From contig JBDKRG010000044.1 of the NCBI GenBank assembly GCA_039683515.1, forward strand, positions 3,750 through 67,749: a DNA stretch of 64,000 nucleotides, given 5' to 3'. Of the stretch, positions 1 through 7,958 are shown piece after piece. Position 1 is the stretch's first letter. The number at the start of each line of letters is the position of its first letter. A program made the position numbers and the translations under genes. Under the pieces are notes generated by a model. That model worked only from the letters and a program-made list of their open reading frames with translations, searched no databases and was not told where the DNA came from. Origin of the DNA: JAJFUE01 sp039683515 (GTDB taxonomy: Bacteria; Sumerlaeota; Sumerlaeia; MVZB01).

Positions 1-1559
1 TACGCCATGTTGCCGCCGGACTTCGGGCGCAGGATCCGGCCGAGGCGCTGGGCCTCCTCCTGGCGCGACCCGAACGTCCCCGAGATCTGGATGGCGACGT
101 TGGCGTCGGGCAGGTCGATCGAGAAGTTGGCGACCTTGCTGACGATCAGGACCGGGATCTGGCCGTTGCGGAAATCCTCGTAGATCTGCTCGCGTTCCTT
201 GTTGGGGGTCTTGCCGGTGATGATCGGGGCGCCGAACTCGGCCGCGACCTTGTCGAGCTGGTCCAGGTACTGGCCGATGATCAGGATCTGGTCGCCGCGG
301 TGGCGGCCGATGATCTGGCGCATGAGATCGATCTTGGCCTCGTTCTCCGAGGCGATTCTGAATTTCGCCTTGGCGTCGGCGACCGCGTACTCGTGCTTTT
401 CGCACTCGGGCAGCTCGATGCGGACCTCGATGCACAGCGCCTGGGCGATCCACCCCTGCTTCTCGAGCGTCTTCCACGGGATGTCGATCTTCTTGGGGCC
501 GATGAGCGAGAAGACGTCCGATTCCTTGCCGTCCTCGCGCAGGAGCGTGGCGGTCAGGCCGAGCCGCCGCTTCGACTGAATATTCGCCACGGCGCGGAAG
601 ACGGGCGCCGGCAGCAGGTGGACTTCGTCGTAGACGATCAGCCCCCACGACTGCCGGTCGAACAGGTCCATGTGGACGAAGTCTTCCTCGCGCCGTTTGC
701 GATACGTCAGGATCTGGTAGGTCGTGATCGTGACCGGCCGGATCTCCTTGACCTCGCCGCTGTATTCGCCGATCTGGTCGGCCGTTAGCGTCGTCTTGTC
801 GAGGAGCTCGTCGCGCCACTGGCGGACGGCCGTGATGTTGGTCACGACGATGAGCGTGTGCTGGCTGATGCGGCCGATGATGCCGAGGCCGATGATGGTC
901 TTGCCGGCGCCGCACGGCAGGACGAGGACGCCCGAGCCGCCGGTGGCGCGGCCGTTCTGGTAGAAGACCGACACGGCGTCGTCCTGGTAGTGGCGCAGGG
1001 CGAATTCCTCGCCGCCGAGCGTCTGGTCGCGCAGGGCGATCTCGAGCTGTTCGCCGTCGACGTAGCCGGCCAGGTCCTCGACCGGGAACTCGCGCTTGAT
1101 GAGCGCCTGCTTGAGGAAGCCGCGCTCGTCGCGCTTGATCGTGACGCGCGTCTTGGAGAGCTTCTTCTCGAAGAACGGCTTCAGGCGGTCGTCGGCCAGG
1201 ATCTGTTCGATCAGGAGCGGGTCGGTGCTTTCAAGGACGAGCGCCTCGCCGTCCTGGACGAGCTTGAGCCGGCCGTAGCGCGACATGTATTCGCGCACGT
1301 CGTAATCGATGTTCTGCGGGATCGGGTAGCGGCTGAACTGGCGCAGGCTGGCCAGCACGTCATCGGCCTTGAGGCCGGCGCTGGCGGCGTTCCACAGCGA
1401 CAGCGGCGTGATGCGGTATGTATGGAAGTGCTCGGGTGACGTGACGATTTCGGCGAACGCCGCCAGGGCGTCGCGCGCGGCTTCATATTGCGGATGGTCG
1501 GTCTCCAGCAGCATGGTGCGGTCGGATTGGACGATCAGCGGCAGATCCATTGCGGTCAT
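1..1559 (-). CDS. XPB/ERCC3-type DEAD/H-box DNA helicase, 3' end outside window
   Basis: Superfamily 2 helicase related to archaeal/eukaryotic XPB, a DNA-unwinding or translocating ATPase used in repair or transcription. About 519 residues are visible; the C-terminus is cut by the window edge. Counting from the ATG at 1559, residues 1-185 form an N-terminal region of the XPB type, Walker A is PCGAGKT (215-221), and the Walker B/motif II is YDEVH (311-315). The second RecA lobe ends with a motif VI, QEEAQRLGRILRPK, near the window edge. The ATG gives the start MTAMDLPLI; a second ATG three codons later is possible. The nearest GGAGG (1580-1584) is too far upstream to decide. No Bax1-like nuclease partner is visible upstream. 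The family call is firm; the cellular role is inferred. Confidence 0.9.
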   Translation of the reverse strand, partial: MTAMDLPLIVQSDRTMLLETDHPQYEAARDALAAFAEIVTSPEHFHTYRITPLSLWNAASAGLKADDVLASLRQFSRYPIPQNIDYDVREYMSRYGRLKLVQDGEALVLESTDPLLIEQILADDRLKPFFEKKLSKTRVTIKRDERGFLKQALIKREFPVEDLAGYVDGEQLEIALRDQTLGGEEFALRHYQDDAVSVFYQNGRATGGSGVLVLPCGAGKTIIGLGIIGRISQHTLIVVTNITAVRQWRDELLDKTTLTADQIGEYSGEVKEIRPVTITTYQILTYRKRREEDFVHMDLFDRQSWGLIVYDEVHLLPAPVFRAVANIQSKRRLGLTATLLREDGKESDVFSLIGPKKIDIPWKTLEKQGWIAQALCIEVRIELPECEKHEYAVADAKAKFRIASENEAKIDLMRQIIGRHRGDQILIIGQYLDQLDKVAAEFGAPIITGKTPNKEREQIYEDFRNGQIPVLIVSKVANFSIDLPDANVAIQISGTFGSRQEEAQRLGRILRPKSGGNMA

Positions 1560-1688
1560 AACAATCAGGGCTCACGGAGCCTCCCCGGAGGGAGGGTGAT
1601 CTCGGCATGCGTAAGGCGCGCATACCACAATCTGACATTATTCATTTGCAAGGTTAACGCGTCAAAGGGATTCGGCGGCCCATCCCAT

Positions 1689-1805
1689 TTCGTGCTCGTG
1701 CTCGTGCTCGTAATCGTCATCGTAATCGAGAATCGAATCCCTCGCTCACGCTCGGGCTACTGCATTGCCTGTGCATCGTAATCGTAATCGTAATCGAAAA
1801 TCGAC
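1689..1805. repeat. Two copies of the ACGA hexamer family
   Basis: On the minus strand, hexamers of the form NNACGA (TTACGA then GCACGA) repeat at 1689-1740, and a shorter TTACGA-only copy lies at 1771-1805. They fill most of the spacer between the XPB gene and the methyltransferase. The rest of 1560-1815 shows no gene. Confidence 0.8.
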
Positions 1806-1823
1806 CATGGCATAGTGATCCAC

Positions 1824-2675
1824 ATGGAGAAGAACACCCCCGAGCTCTGGGACCGGATCTGGCGCGAGCACGGCGCGGGCGCGCTGGGGCGCGATGCCCT
1901 GGCCCGCGAGGAGCGCAGCCTGCGCTGGCGGCGGTTGGAACGGGCGATTGCCGGGCATTTCTATGCCGGGGGCGCCAGTCTCCCGATTGGCATTCAAAAC
2001 AAAAGAGCCACTCGGGAGAGTGGCGTTCCCGGGATTGTCCCCGGGCTCAGGGTCATCGAGATCGGCGCCGGGGTGGGGACGTGCTCGGCGCTGCTGGCGC
2101 GGCGCGGGGCGCAGGTCACGATTTTGGATTACTCGGCCGGGGCGCTGGCGCGCTCGCGGGAGTTTTACGCCGGCGAGGGGCTCAAGGCCGAATTCATCGA
2201 GCAAAACGCCCTCGACCTTCCGGCGTCACTGATCGGGAAATTTGACCTCGCGATGTCGTTCGGCCTTACGGAGCATTTTACGGGCGAGGTCAGGAAGGCG
2301 ATCAACAAGGCGCATTTCGACCTCGTGCGGCCGGGCGGGATGGCGATCATTTCGGTGCCGAACGCGCTCAACCCGCCGTATCGAATGTATAAATGGATGA
2401 CAGAGCTGACCGGCAAGTGGATGTTCGGCGAGGAATACCCGTATACGCGGATGGAGCTGGCGCGGCTGTGCCGCGAGTTGGGCGTTCAGGACTATCGGTT
2501 CGTGGGAAATTCGTTTTTAGGCTCGTTTCACTACGTCAACCCGCTGCGGGTCAGCGGGAAGCTGCGGCGGGTGCTCGGGATCGGCGAGCTGAAACCGCCC
2601 GACTGCGAAATCGCCTCGCCGCTCGACTCATGGCTGGCCGACGCGCTGGTGCTGATCGCGGTAAAGCCGGGATAA
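1824..2675 (+). CDS. SAM-dependent class I methyltransferase
   Basis: Class I Rossmann-fold methyltransferase; substrate unknown. Motif I is VIEIGAGVGTCSALLA, followed by the acidic strand VTILDYS and a post-motif LVRPGGMAIISVPN, typical of the Methyltransf_11/25 group. I chose the ATG at 1824 (MEKNTPELW); an in-frame GTG at 1815 would add three residues. There is no clear Shine-Dalgarno. Between the N-terminal helix (ending HFYAGG) and motif I the protein carries about 24 residues encoded by a dispersed palindromic DNA repeat (1972-2033). This looks like an in-frame repeat insertion rather than a normal loop. The gene stands alone on its strand. The fold is confident; the function is not known. 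Confidence 0.85.
   Translation: MEKNTPELWDRIWREHGAGALGRDALAREERSLRWRRLERAIAGHFYAGGASLPIGIQNKRATRESGVPGIVPGLRVIEIGAGVGTCSALLARRGAQVTILDYSAGALARSREFYAGEGLKAEFIEQNALDLPASLIGKFDLAMSFGLTEHFTGEVRKAINKAHFDLVRPGGMAIISVPNALNPPYRMYKWMTELTGKWMFGEEYPYTRMELARLCRELGVQDYRFVGNSFLGSFHYVNPLRVSGKLRRVLGIGELKPPDCEIASPLDSWLADALVLIAVKPG
1972..2033. repeat. GGGAACGCCA palindromic element, paired and inverted, inside a CDS
   Basis: Two hairpins in opposite orientation: GCCAGTC-TCCC-GATTGGC (1974-1991) and GCCACTC-GGGA-GAGTGGC (2007-2024), the latter followed by GTTCCC. The same unit with its GGGAACGCCA prefix occurs at 39981-40005. It lies inside the methyltransferase reading frame without breaking it. Confidence 0.8.
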
Positions 2676-2683
2676 ATTCCAGA

Positions 2684-2849
2684 TTTCTCACAGAGACGCA
2701 GAGAGACAGAGAACACAGAGAATTACAGCCGAAAAACACAGACGGGCACGGACATACACGGACGGACACGGATCAAAAAGAGTTTTTGGGGAAGTTGGTT
2801 TTTCTCTGTGTTCTCCGTGTTCTCTGTCTCTCTGCGTCTCTGTGAGAAA
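2684..2849. repeat. Inverted CAGAG array with a CACGGA array in the loop
   Basis: The left arm (2684-2722) and right arm (2802-2849) are inverted copies of a CAGAG-rich array with one interruption. The loop (about 2737-2773) is an array of the unrelated unit CACGGA(C). The element starts 9 nt after the methyltransferase stop and occupies nearly the whole spacer before the etfA terminator. Confidence 0.85.
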
Positions 2850-2860
2850 GAATTTCTAAT

Positions 2861-2887
2861 AAAAAAGCCGGCGCAATGAGCGCCGGC
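2861..2887 (-). terminator. Rho-independent terminator of the ETF operon
   Basis: Read on the minus strand: GCCGGCGC stem, 5-nt loop, GCGCCGGC, then six T. It lies 25 nt past the etfA stop. Confidence 0.85.
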
Positions 2888-2912
2888 CTTCTTGTTTCGA
2901 TGTTTGTTTCGT

Positions 2913-3932
2913 TTACCCGAGCATTTCCTCGACCTTGCGCATCACCGCGAAGGCGTCGGCCACGTAGAGCACGTCGGCCTTGCCCATCGCCCAGCCGCAG
3001 GCGGCGTTGGTGTTGATCGCGCGGCGCTCGTTGATGAACCGCCAGCCGACGACGTGCGGCTCCTCGCCGTGGCAGCAGGTCGCCAGGCCCTTCGGGTGCC
3101 GCGGCGAGGCGCCGGTCTGGCCGATCTGGTTCAGGTGGCTCATGAACTGCAGGACCTTCTGCCCCTCGCCGCTCATGTCGACGAGCGATTTCGAGCTGCC
3201 GAGCGAGGCGCCTGTCTGGTGCAGGAACTTGAGGATGATCTGCTCGGCGTCGTCGATGTGTGCCTGGCCGTCGGCCTGCTGCTTCGTCCAGCCGGCGCCC
3301 GCCACGAACAGGAGCTGCGCGTCGGGGCGGATCGTCTGCGCGTCGGCCGGCGGCGACTGGATGCCGCTGACCTGCGTGCGCGAGGCGGGCAGGCTGACCG
3401 CGACGGCTTCGACCGAGGCCGCGCCGGCGATTCCAGAAATCGGCTCCATGCTGCCCGGCGAGATCGTGACGACCCACGGCCGCTGCGGGCGGCTGAGGAC
3501 GGTCTCGATGCGCTGGCGATAATACCAGCGCGTGACGGCCGGCTTGCCGTCCTTGACGTCGATGCCGGTGGCCTGGGTGTCGATGCGGCCGCCGAGCCGC
3601 GAGGTGACGCCCGCCATGACGCGGCTGAATCGGCTTGTCGCCGCCGCGAGAATCATCGTTGCGCCGGCTGCCTTGGCGATCGCCTCGCAGGCGGCGACGT
3701 CGCTCGCGTAGCGCGGCTGGGCGAAGTCCGCGCCCTGGGCGGCGTAGATTTTCTCGGCGCCCGCGCCGGCGACCGCGTTGGCCGCATCAGCAACCGACTC
3801 GCCGACGATGCCGATCGAGAACGGGGAGGAGAGGCCGGCGGCGAGATCGCGGGCGGCGCCGACCGCCTCAAGCGCCGACTTGTGCAGCGAGCCGTCGGGC
3901 TCGGTATGGATCAGGCAGAGGATTTTTTCCAT
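2913..3932 (-). CDS. etfA: Electron transfer flavoprotein alpha subunit
   Basis: Alpha subunit of the FAD-containing electron carrier that passes electrons from flavoprotein dehydrogenases to the quinone pool. About 339 residues starting MEKILCLIHTEPDG (ATG at 3932). The frame stays open upstream, but that stretch encodes RNRNRNRES from the ACGA hexamer repeat and is not coding. The N-terminal half is an ETF alpha/beta-type nucleotide-binding domain. In the C-terminal FAD domain GQTGAS is recognisable, but the following region (CCHGEEPHVVGWRFINER) differs from the usual GISGAIQH stretch, so FAD contacts may be altered. It is last in the operon after the ETF-quinone oxidoreductase and etfB. 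The family call is firm from context and N-terminal half. Confidence 0.85.
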   Translation of the reverse strand: MEKILCLIHTEPDGSLHKSALEAVGAARDLAAGLSSPFSIGIVGESVADAANAVAGAGAEKIYAAQGADFAQPRYASDVAACEAIAKAAGATMILAAATSRFSRVMAGVTSRLGGRIDTQATGIDVKDGKPAVTRWYYRQRIETVLSRPQRPWVVTISPGSMEPISGIAGAASVEAVAVSLPASRTQVSGIQSPPADAQTIRPDAQLLFVAGAGWTKQQADGQAHIDDAEQIILKFLHQTGASLGSSKSLVDMSGEGQKVLQFMSHLNQIGQTGASPRHPKGLATCCHGEEPHVVGWRFINERRAINTNAACGWAMGKADVLYVADAFAVMRKVEEMLG

Positions 3933-3944
3933 GAGCTTTATTCC

Positions 3945-4010
3945 TATTTTCGATTCTCGATTACGATTACGATTACGAGCACGACGCACGAGCACGATTT
4001 GTCAATCGCG
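3945..4010. repeat. ACGA hexamer array between etfB and etfA
   Basis: TCGATT(CTCGA)TTACGA x3 followed by GCACGA-type units. The array begins about 10 nt after the etfB stop and ends about 13 nt before the etfA start, so it forms the whole intra-operon spacer. Confidence 0.8.
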
Positions 4011-4019
4011 GAATGCTTG

Positions 4020-4829
4020 TTATTTCTTGATCCACTCCACGATCTCTTTGGCGATTTCTTCGACCGGGGTGTCCTTGACGATGCGCGTCTCGCGGCGCTG
4101 CTGCGGCAGCTGCACCGTCATCCACTCGACGCCGTCGGCGCTGACCGCGGCCGGCTTGGCCTTCTGGAGCGCCGGCATGATCCCGCGCATGTTCATCATC
4201 CCGACCTGCGGGTTGTTCGGCGGCTCGGGCAGATTGCCCGTCGCCCAGCCGAAGACCGCCGGCGGGGCCTGGCAGACCGAAACCTGGTGCCGGCCGCCCT
4301 CGATGCGCTCGAGGATGCGCATCGAGCCGTCGTCCTGGATTTTCAGTTCATCAACGCCCTGAAACTGATCGATGATGCCGAGCTTTTCGCCGAGCATCTG
4401 CATCGTCGCGCCCTCGGCGCGGCTGGCCGACTGCCACCCGCCGAACAGGAGCAGGCGCGACTTGTCGAGCCCCGGGATCGCGTCGATCGCGGCGGCGAGG
4501 GCGTCGGCGACCTGCGAGGCCTCGGTGAACCCGCCGGCCGGGCCGTCGACGGCGACCAGCTCGAACGGGACCTTCTGCGCGACGGTCATCATGACCTGCT
4601 GCAGCTTGGCCTTGGGGCCGAGGCTCACGAGGTAGACCTTCGTGCCGGCGGCCTGCTTGGCGAGGTTGGCCGCCTCGAACAGCGCGCAGCTGGCCCACGG
4701 GTCGAGCACGGCCGGCAGCATCATCTCGTTCTTGAGGCCGGGCCCCGCCGGCGTCGAGACCGGCTCGAGGGTCTGCAGCGGGTCCGGGACGATCGACCCG
4801 CAGACGACGATGTGGAAAGGTTGAGTCAC
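4020..4829 (-). CDS. etfB: Electron transfer flavoprotein beta subunit
   Basis: Beta subunit of the ETF heterodimer, 269 residues, within the family's usual length. The N-terminus is IVVCGSIVPDPLQ, followed by the conserved DPWASCALFEAANLAKQ helix, a VSLGPKAKLQQ segment and a core alpha/beta ETF fold. The start is GTG at 4829, chosen because AAGGAG (4838-4843) sits 8 nt upstream; the nearby ATG is out of frame. It lies between the ETF-quinone oxidoreductase and etfA on the same strand and works with both. No acyl-CoA dehydrogenase or other electron donor is encoded nearby, so the electron source is unknown. Confidence 0.9.
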   Translation of the reverse strand: MTQPFHIVVCGSIVPDPLQTLEPVSTPAGPGLKNEMMLPAVLDPWASCALFEAANLAKQAAGTKVYLVSLGPKAKLQQVMMTVAQKVPFELVAVDGPAGGFTEASQVADALAAAIDAIPGLDKSRLLLFGGWQSASRAEGATMQMLGEKLGIIDQFQGVDELKIQDDGSMRILERIEGGRHQVSVCQAPPAVFGWATGNLPEPPNNPQVGMMNMRGIMPALQKAKPAAVSADGVEWMTVQLPQQRRETRIVKDTPVEEIAKEIVEWIKK

Positions 4830-4859
4830 TGGTCATGCTCCTTCAAAAAAAAGTCCAAA

Positions 4860-4895
4860 CACGAAATACACGAAATCGGCCACGAAATACATGAA
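4860..4895. repeat. CACGAAATA tandem array
   Basis: Four imperfect copies of a roughly 9-bp unit (CACGAAATA and CACGAAATC variants). A related CGTGTGTTCA/CGTGCGTTTCGTG array is at 53075-53105. It sits beside the CAGAG inverted pair in the spacer upstream of etfB. Confidence 0.65.
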
Positions 4896-4908
4896 AAATT
4901 GGATTCCA

Positions 4909-5018
4909 ATTTTGTCGCAGAGACGCAGAGATGAGCAGAGATGCAGAGAATCGGATTTTTATTCGGGATCGAAAAACAAAATTCTCGCTCTGCCACTCTG
5001 CCTCTCTGCGACAAAAAA
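4909..5018. mobile_element. Gene-less inverted pair of TTTGTCGCAGAG ends
   Basis: The left end (4909-4951) and right end (4981-5018) are inverted copies with TTTGTCGC at the outer tips, separated by about 30 bp. The same ends, in the same outward orientation, flank the GxxExxY gene at 18573-19136. The right tip lies 4 nt past the stop of the ETF-quinone oxidoreductase gene. This looks like an empty or non-autonomous version; mobility is inferred. Confidence 0.5.
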
Positions 5019-5022
5019 TGGT

Positions 5023-6909
5023 TTAATTTTCCGCGCTGTGGAGGCCGCCGGCGCCGGCCTTGAACTCGAGCACGCCGTGTTCCCGGTCGTCGGGGTTGGC
5101 CTTCGAGCAGTTCCACAGGCAACCGCCGCAGTGGACGCATTTCTCGCGGTCGAACTCGGGGGCGCCGCCGCCGGCCCGCGCCGCGATCGCCTGCGCCGAG
5201 CAGACCTCGACGCACGTCTGCGTGGAGCACTGGTTGCAGATCTCGGGGTGCAGGAACGCGACGTGGTCGGCGTAGCCGGCCGGCGCCTGGACCTTGCCGC
5301 CCATGAGGAGCGCGTCCTGGTGCGAGACGAGGAGTTGGCCGTCGAGCTCGATCGCGGGCCAGCCGACTTTTTCCATGAGCGCGTCGTGGAGCGCCGCGCC
5401 GCGCGCCTTGCAGTCGGCGCGGATGCGCTCGATTTCGGCGGGGGCGATGCGGCCGCGGTAATAATCTTCGATCGACGGGATCCGCTCGTGCGGCGGAATC
5501 TGCTTGCCCGGCATGTTGAGCGCGCCGCCGGTCAGGCCGGTCAGTCCCATGCCGATCATCCCCTGGATGAAGCCGCTGCAGAAGCCGTCGCGCGCTTTCT
5601 CGGCGACCTTCGCTTCGGCGTCGACCCAGCTGGCGCGCCGCCGGGCGACGTAGGCCGCCTCGAGGTTTTCCTTCGTGAATTCCTTGCCGGCGCGCAGGAG
5701 TTCCAACACGCCCTCGGCCAGCTGCACGCCGGTCGTCCACGCCTCGTCGACGCCCGAGCCGGTCAGGACGTTTGTCGAGCCGGAGCCCTCGCCGATCCGC
5801 GCGTAGCCGTTGCCGGCCAGGTGCGGCTCGCCGCGGCGGCCGGCCTCTTGCAGGGTTTTTGCGCCCCACGACCGCAGCCGCCCGCCCTGGATGTGCTTCC
5901 AGATTGCCGGGTGCTGCATCCAGTGCTGGAGGTAGCGGTACGACGTGCGGACCGGGTTGTCGAACCACGACGGGACGAAGATGCCGAGCGAGGCGACGCG
6001 GTCGGGGTAGATATACATGAAGCCGAAAATCTCGGGCTCGGGGTAGCCGAACGTGTGGAAGACGGTCCCGGGCTCGAGCGCGCAGCTCTCGGGCAGGTCG
6101 ACGACCATCTTCATGCCGACGGCCCATTCGCGCTGGTGGTGGCCCTCGGGCATGCCCAGTTCCTTGTCGAGCTGGCGGCCGACGGGGCCGACCGGGCCGT
6201 CGCCGATGACGGTCAGCGCGGCCTTGATGTCCATGCCCGGCATGTAGCAGGCGTCGGGCTTGCCCTGCTTGTCGACCCCCTGGTCGGCCAGGCGGATGCC
6301 GACGACGCGGCCGTCCTCGGTGAGCGCCCTGGCCACCGGCGTGCCGGGCCAGATCTGGACCATGCCGGACCCCATCACTTGGGAGCCGACCCACTGGTTA
6401 AACTGGCCGATCGACGTCACGTAGCCGCCGTGTTTTTCGAGGAACGGCGGGATGTAGGGGAGCCGGAAGGCGCAGTCCTCGTAGAACGGGTTGAGCGCCT
6501 TGGTGAGGTTGAGCGCCGCGTCGCCGAGCTTCATGAGCGCCGGCCGGCGGCTCGCGCCGATCGGGTCGAGCAGGTAGAGAACTTTTTCCTTTTTGACGGG
6601 GGCGGTCAGCGGGATCTGCGCCGGGTCGAAGTCGGGGAAGCTGGCGCGGATGCCGCGCGCCTTGGTGACGACGCCCGAGACGCCGAAGCCGATGTCGTCG
6701 GCGCGCTCGTAGCAGATGACCTGCGGCGGCATGCCGGGTATCGCCTTGCTGTCGATCGGGTGGTCGGCGTCGGCCAGGCCGCGCGACAGGGTCGTGAGGA
6801 ATCCGCCCATGGCCGGGCCGAACCCCACGCAGGCGATATCGACGTCCATCGACTGGCGAAGGCTGTCGTCGGCGTTCTGGTCGAGCTGTTCGTTCATGCG
6901 GTCAACCAT
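5023..6909 (-). CDS. ETF-quinone oxidoreductase (FixC domain plus C-terminal ferredoxin domain)
   Basis: Membrane-associated flavoprotein that accepts electrons from reduced ETF and passes them to quinone. 628 residues. The N-terminal FAD-binding fold is VDIACVGFGPAMGGFL (about residues 23-38), with later FAD and quinone-site segments around GEGSGSTNVLTGSGVDEAW. The C-terminus carries CNQCSTQTCVEVC and CVHCGGCLWNC, a FixX-like ferredoxin domain whose cysteine pattern suits one 4Fe-4S cluster. FixC and FixX are thus fused as in mitochondrial ETF-QO. The start ATG at 6909 gives MVDRMNEQ; the internal ATG at 6897 (MNEQLDQ) is an alternative. It is first in the operon with etfB and etfA downstream. 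Confidence 0.9.
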   Translation of the reverse strand: MVDRMNEQLDQNADDSLRQSMDVDIACVGFGPAMGGFLTTLSRGLADADHPIDSKAIPGMPPQVICYERADDIGFGVSGVVTKARGIRASFPDFDPAQIPLTAPVKKEKVLYLLDPIGASRRPALMKLGDAALNLTKALNPFYEDCAFRLPYIPPFLEKHGGYVTSIGQFNQWVGSQVMGSGMVQIWPGTPVARALTEDGRVVGIRLADQGVDKQGKPDACYMPGMDIKAALTVIGDGPVGPVGRQLDKELGMPEGHHQREWAVGMKMVVDLPESCALEPGTVFHTFGYPEPEIFGFMYIYPDRVASLGIFVPSWFDNPVRTSYRYLQHWMQHPAIWKHIQGGRLRSWGAKTLQEAGRRGEPHLAGNGYARIGEGSGSTNVLTGSGVDEAWTTGVQLAEGVLELLRAGKEFTKENLEAAYVARRRASWVDAEAKVAEKARDGFCSGFIQGMIGMGLTGLTGGALNMPGKQIPPHERIPSIEDYYRGRIAPAEIERIRADCKARGAALHDALMEKVGWPAIELDGQLLVSHQDALLMGGKVQAPAGYADHVAFLHPEICNQCSTQTCVEVCSAQAIAARAGGGAPEFDREKCVHCGGCLWNCSKANPDDREHGVLEFKAGAGGLHSAEN

Positions 6910-7002
6910 CCTGGGTTACTCGAAGCCCCCGGCGCGAAACCACGCGGGCTGGCATATTATCCTGAAATATGAATAAAGGGGCGAGGAGAAAGTGAGCAAA
7001 TT

Positions 7003-7113
7003 GCGGATTGCGGATTGTGAAATGTGGGGCCGGCGCCCCCGCCGGCCATGAAGCTCCGGAGGAGCGACACGTGGGTTGGGATCGAAATAACACGTGTCGC
7101 TCCTACGGAGCTT
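7003..7113. repeat. GCGGATT heptamers, half GC palindrome and 23-bp inverted repeat
   Basis: Three elements follow one another. GCGGATT occurs twice (7003-7016). A half copy of the GC palindrome (GGGGCCGGCGCCCCCGCCGG core) follows at 7023-7049. A 23-bp inverted repeat comes last, with arms 7051-7073 and 7091-7113, one mismatch and a 17-nt loop. They fill the spacer between the ETF operon promoter side and the end of the NADAR gene. Confidence 0.75.
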
Positions 7114-7128
7114 TGGTTTCCGGCTTAT

Positions 7129-7566
7129 TTACGCCGGTTTTAAAATTTTGCGCAGTTCCATCAGCAGCACGCCGAGGCGGTTCTGGCCGTGGCCTTCGGT
7201 GCCGCAGCCCCAATAGGTGTCGTCGGTCGTGGTTTCGATCAGCTCCTCGTCGCCGGTCGAGAGGAGCAGTTGTTTTAAGGGCTCGTTCTGCGCGAACTTG
7301 GCGCGCAGGGCCCGGCGCATGACGTCTTCCTTCACTTCTTCCCAGTCGGGGCGGAGCGGCAGGCCGCGGTCGCGGCCGATCCGCGCGGCGTCGCGCGGCG
7401 TGGGCGCGAGCCTCACCGTCTCGACGTGCCCGGTGCCGGCGAACTTCTGCGCCTGAAAATAGTGTTCCGTCGTCGGCCACGGCGCGCCGTCGAGTTCGAA
7501 CTCCTGCCGCCAGAAATTCGAGAACTCGCCGTAAGGCTCGTTGATGCGGTAGAACCTGATTGCCAT
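7129..7566 (-). CDS. NADAR/YbiA-family N-glycosidase-like protein
   Basis: 145 residues, the normal length for a single NADAR domain. Members hydrolyse N-glycosidic bonds. E. coli YbiA and plant homologues act on reactive riboflavin precursors, and others remove ADP-ribose from guanine. Visible signatures are GEFSNFWRQEF near the N-terminus, TTEHYFQAQKF, and the C-terminal DTYWGCGTEGHGQNRLG, all in expected order. The start ATG at 7566 matches the family N-terminus (MAIRFYRINEPYGEFSNF). It is a single gene with no partner such as a DarT toxin nearby. The family call is confident; which substrate it uses cannot be told from sequence. Confidence 0.9.
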   Translation of the reverse strand: MAIRFYRINEPYGEFSNFWRQEFELDGAPWPTTEHYFQAQKFAGTGHVETVRLAPTPRDAARIGRDRGLPLRPDWEEVKEDVMRRALRAKFAQNEPLKQLLLSTGDEELIETTTDDTYWGCGTEGHGQNRLGVLLMELRKILKPA

Positions 7567-7958
7567 CGCGTTTACCCCGGGAACCGCGTCAGCGGTTCAG
7601 GAATTCATCGAAACACTATGCCTTGAGGCTGTTGATCCATTCCTGATGGAAGGCTTCCTGCTCCTCGACGGTCGCGGGGGCTTCCGCTCGCGCCGATGGT
7701 TTGTCCGCCCTTGTCGCAACCAGTTTCGGCCCGGCGGCGTGGCGTGTCAAGCCGCAGAGGGCCGGTTCCCATATGCCGGCGATTCACGCATTCGCTGCGC
7801 CTCGGCCCGTCCCGGCGCCGCCGCGACTAAAAGAATTTGGCTTTTTACAATTTTCTGACAAGATTTTACGGCGATCTGACCATGGCCGATGGAAGATGAA
7901 TTATGTTTTTCATGGAGCATCGAGGCGTAGCTCCATTTCGCCTTGGAGGCATGAAGCC
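7567..7958. other. Gene-poor spacer upstream of NADAR and VWA genes
   Basis: No confident gene. On the minus strand a 44-codon frame (7750 down to 7616) begins with TTG and ends EAFHQEWINSLKA. It reads like a real C-terminus, but has no ATG or Shine-Dalgarno. The same position reads TTGACA-17 nt-GAAACT on the minus strand, so it may instead be a promoter for the NADAR gene. Near 7912-7936 a 7-bp inverted repeat (ATGGAGC/GCTCCAT) precedes the VWA gene. Confidence 0.4.

Noticed and set aside
3933..3995. An N-terminal extension of EtfA (RNRNRNRES and neighbours)
   Set aside because: It is a translation of the ACGA hexamer repeat; the conserved protein starts at the ATG at 3932.
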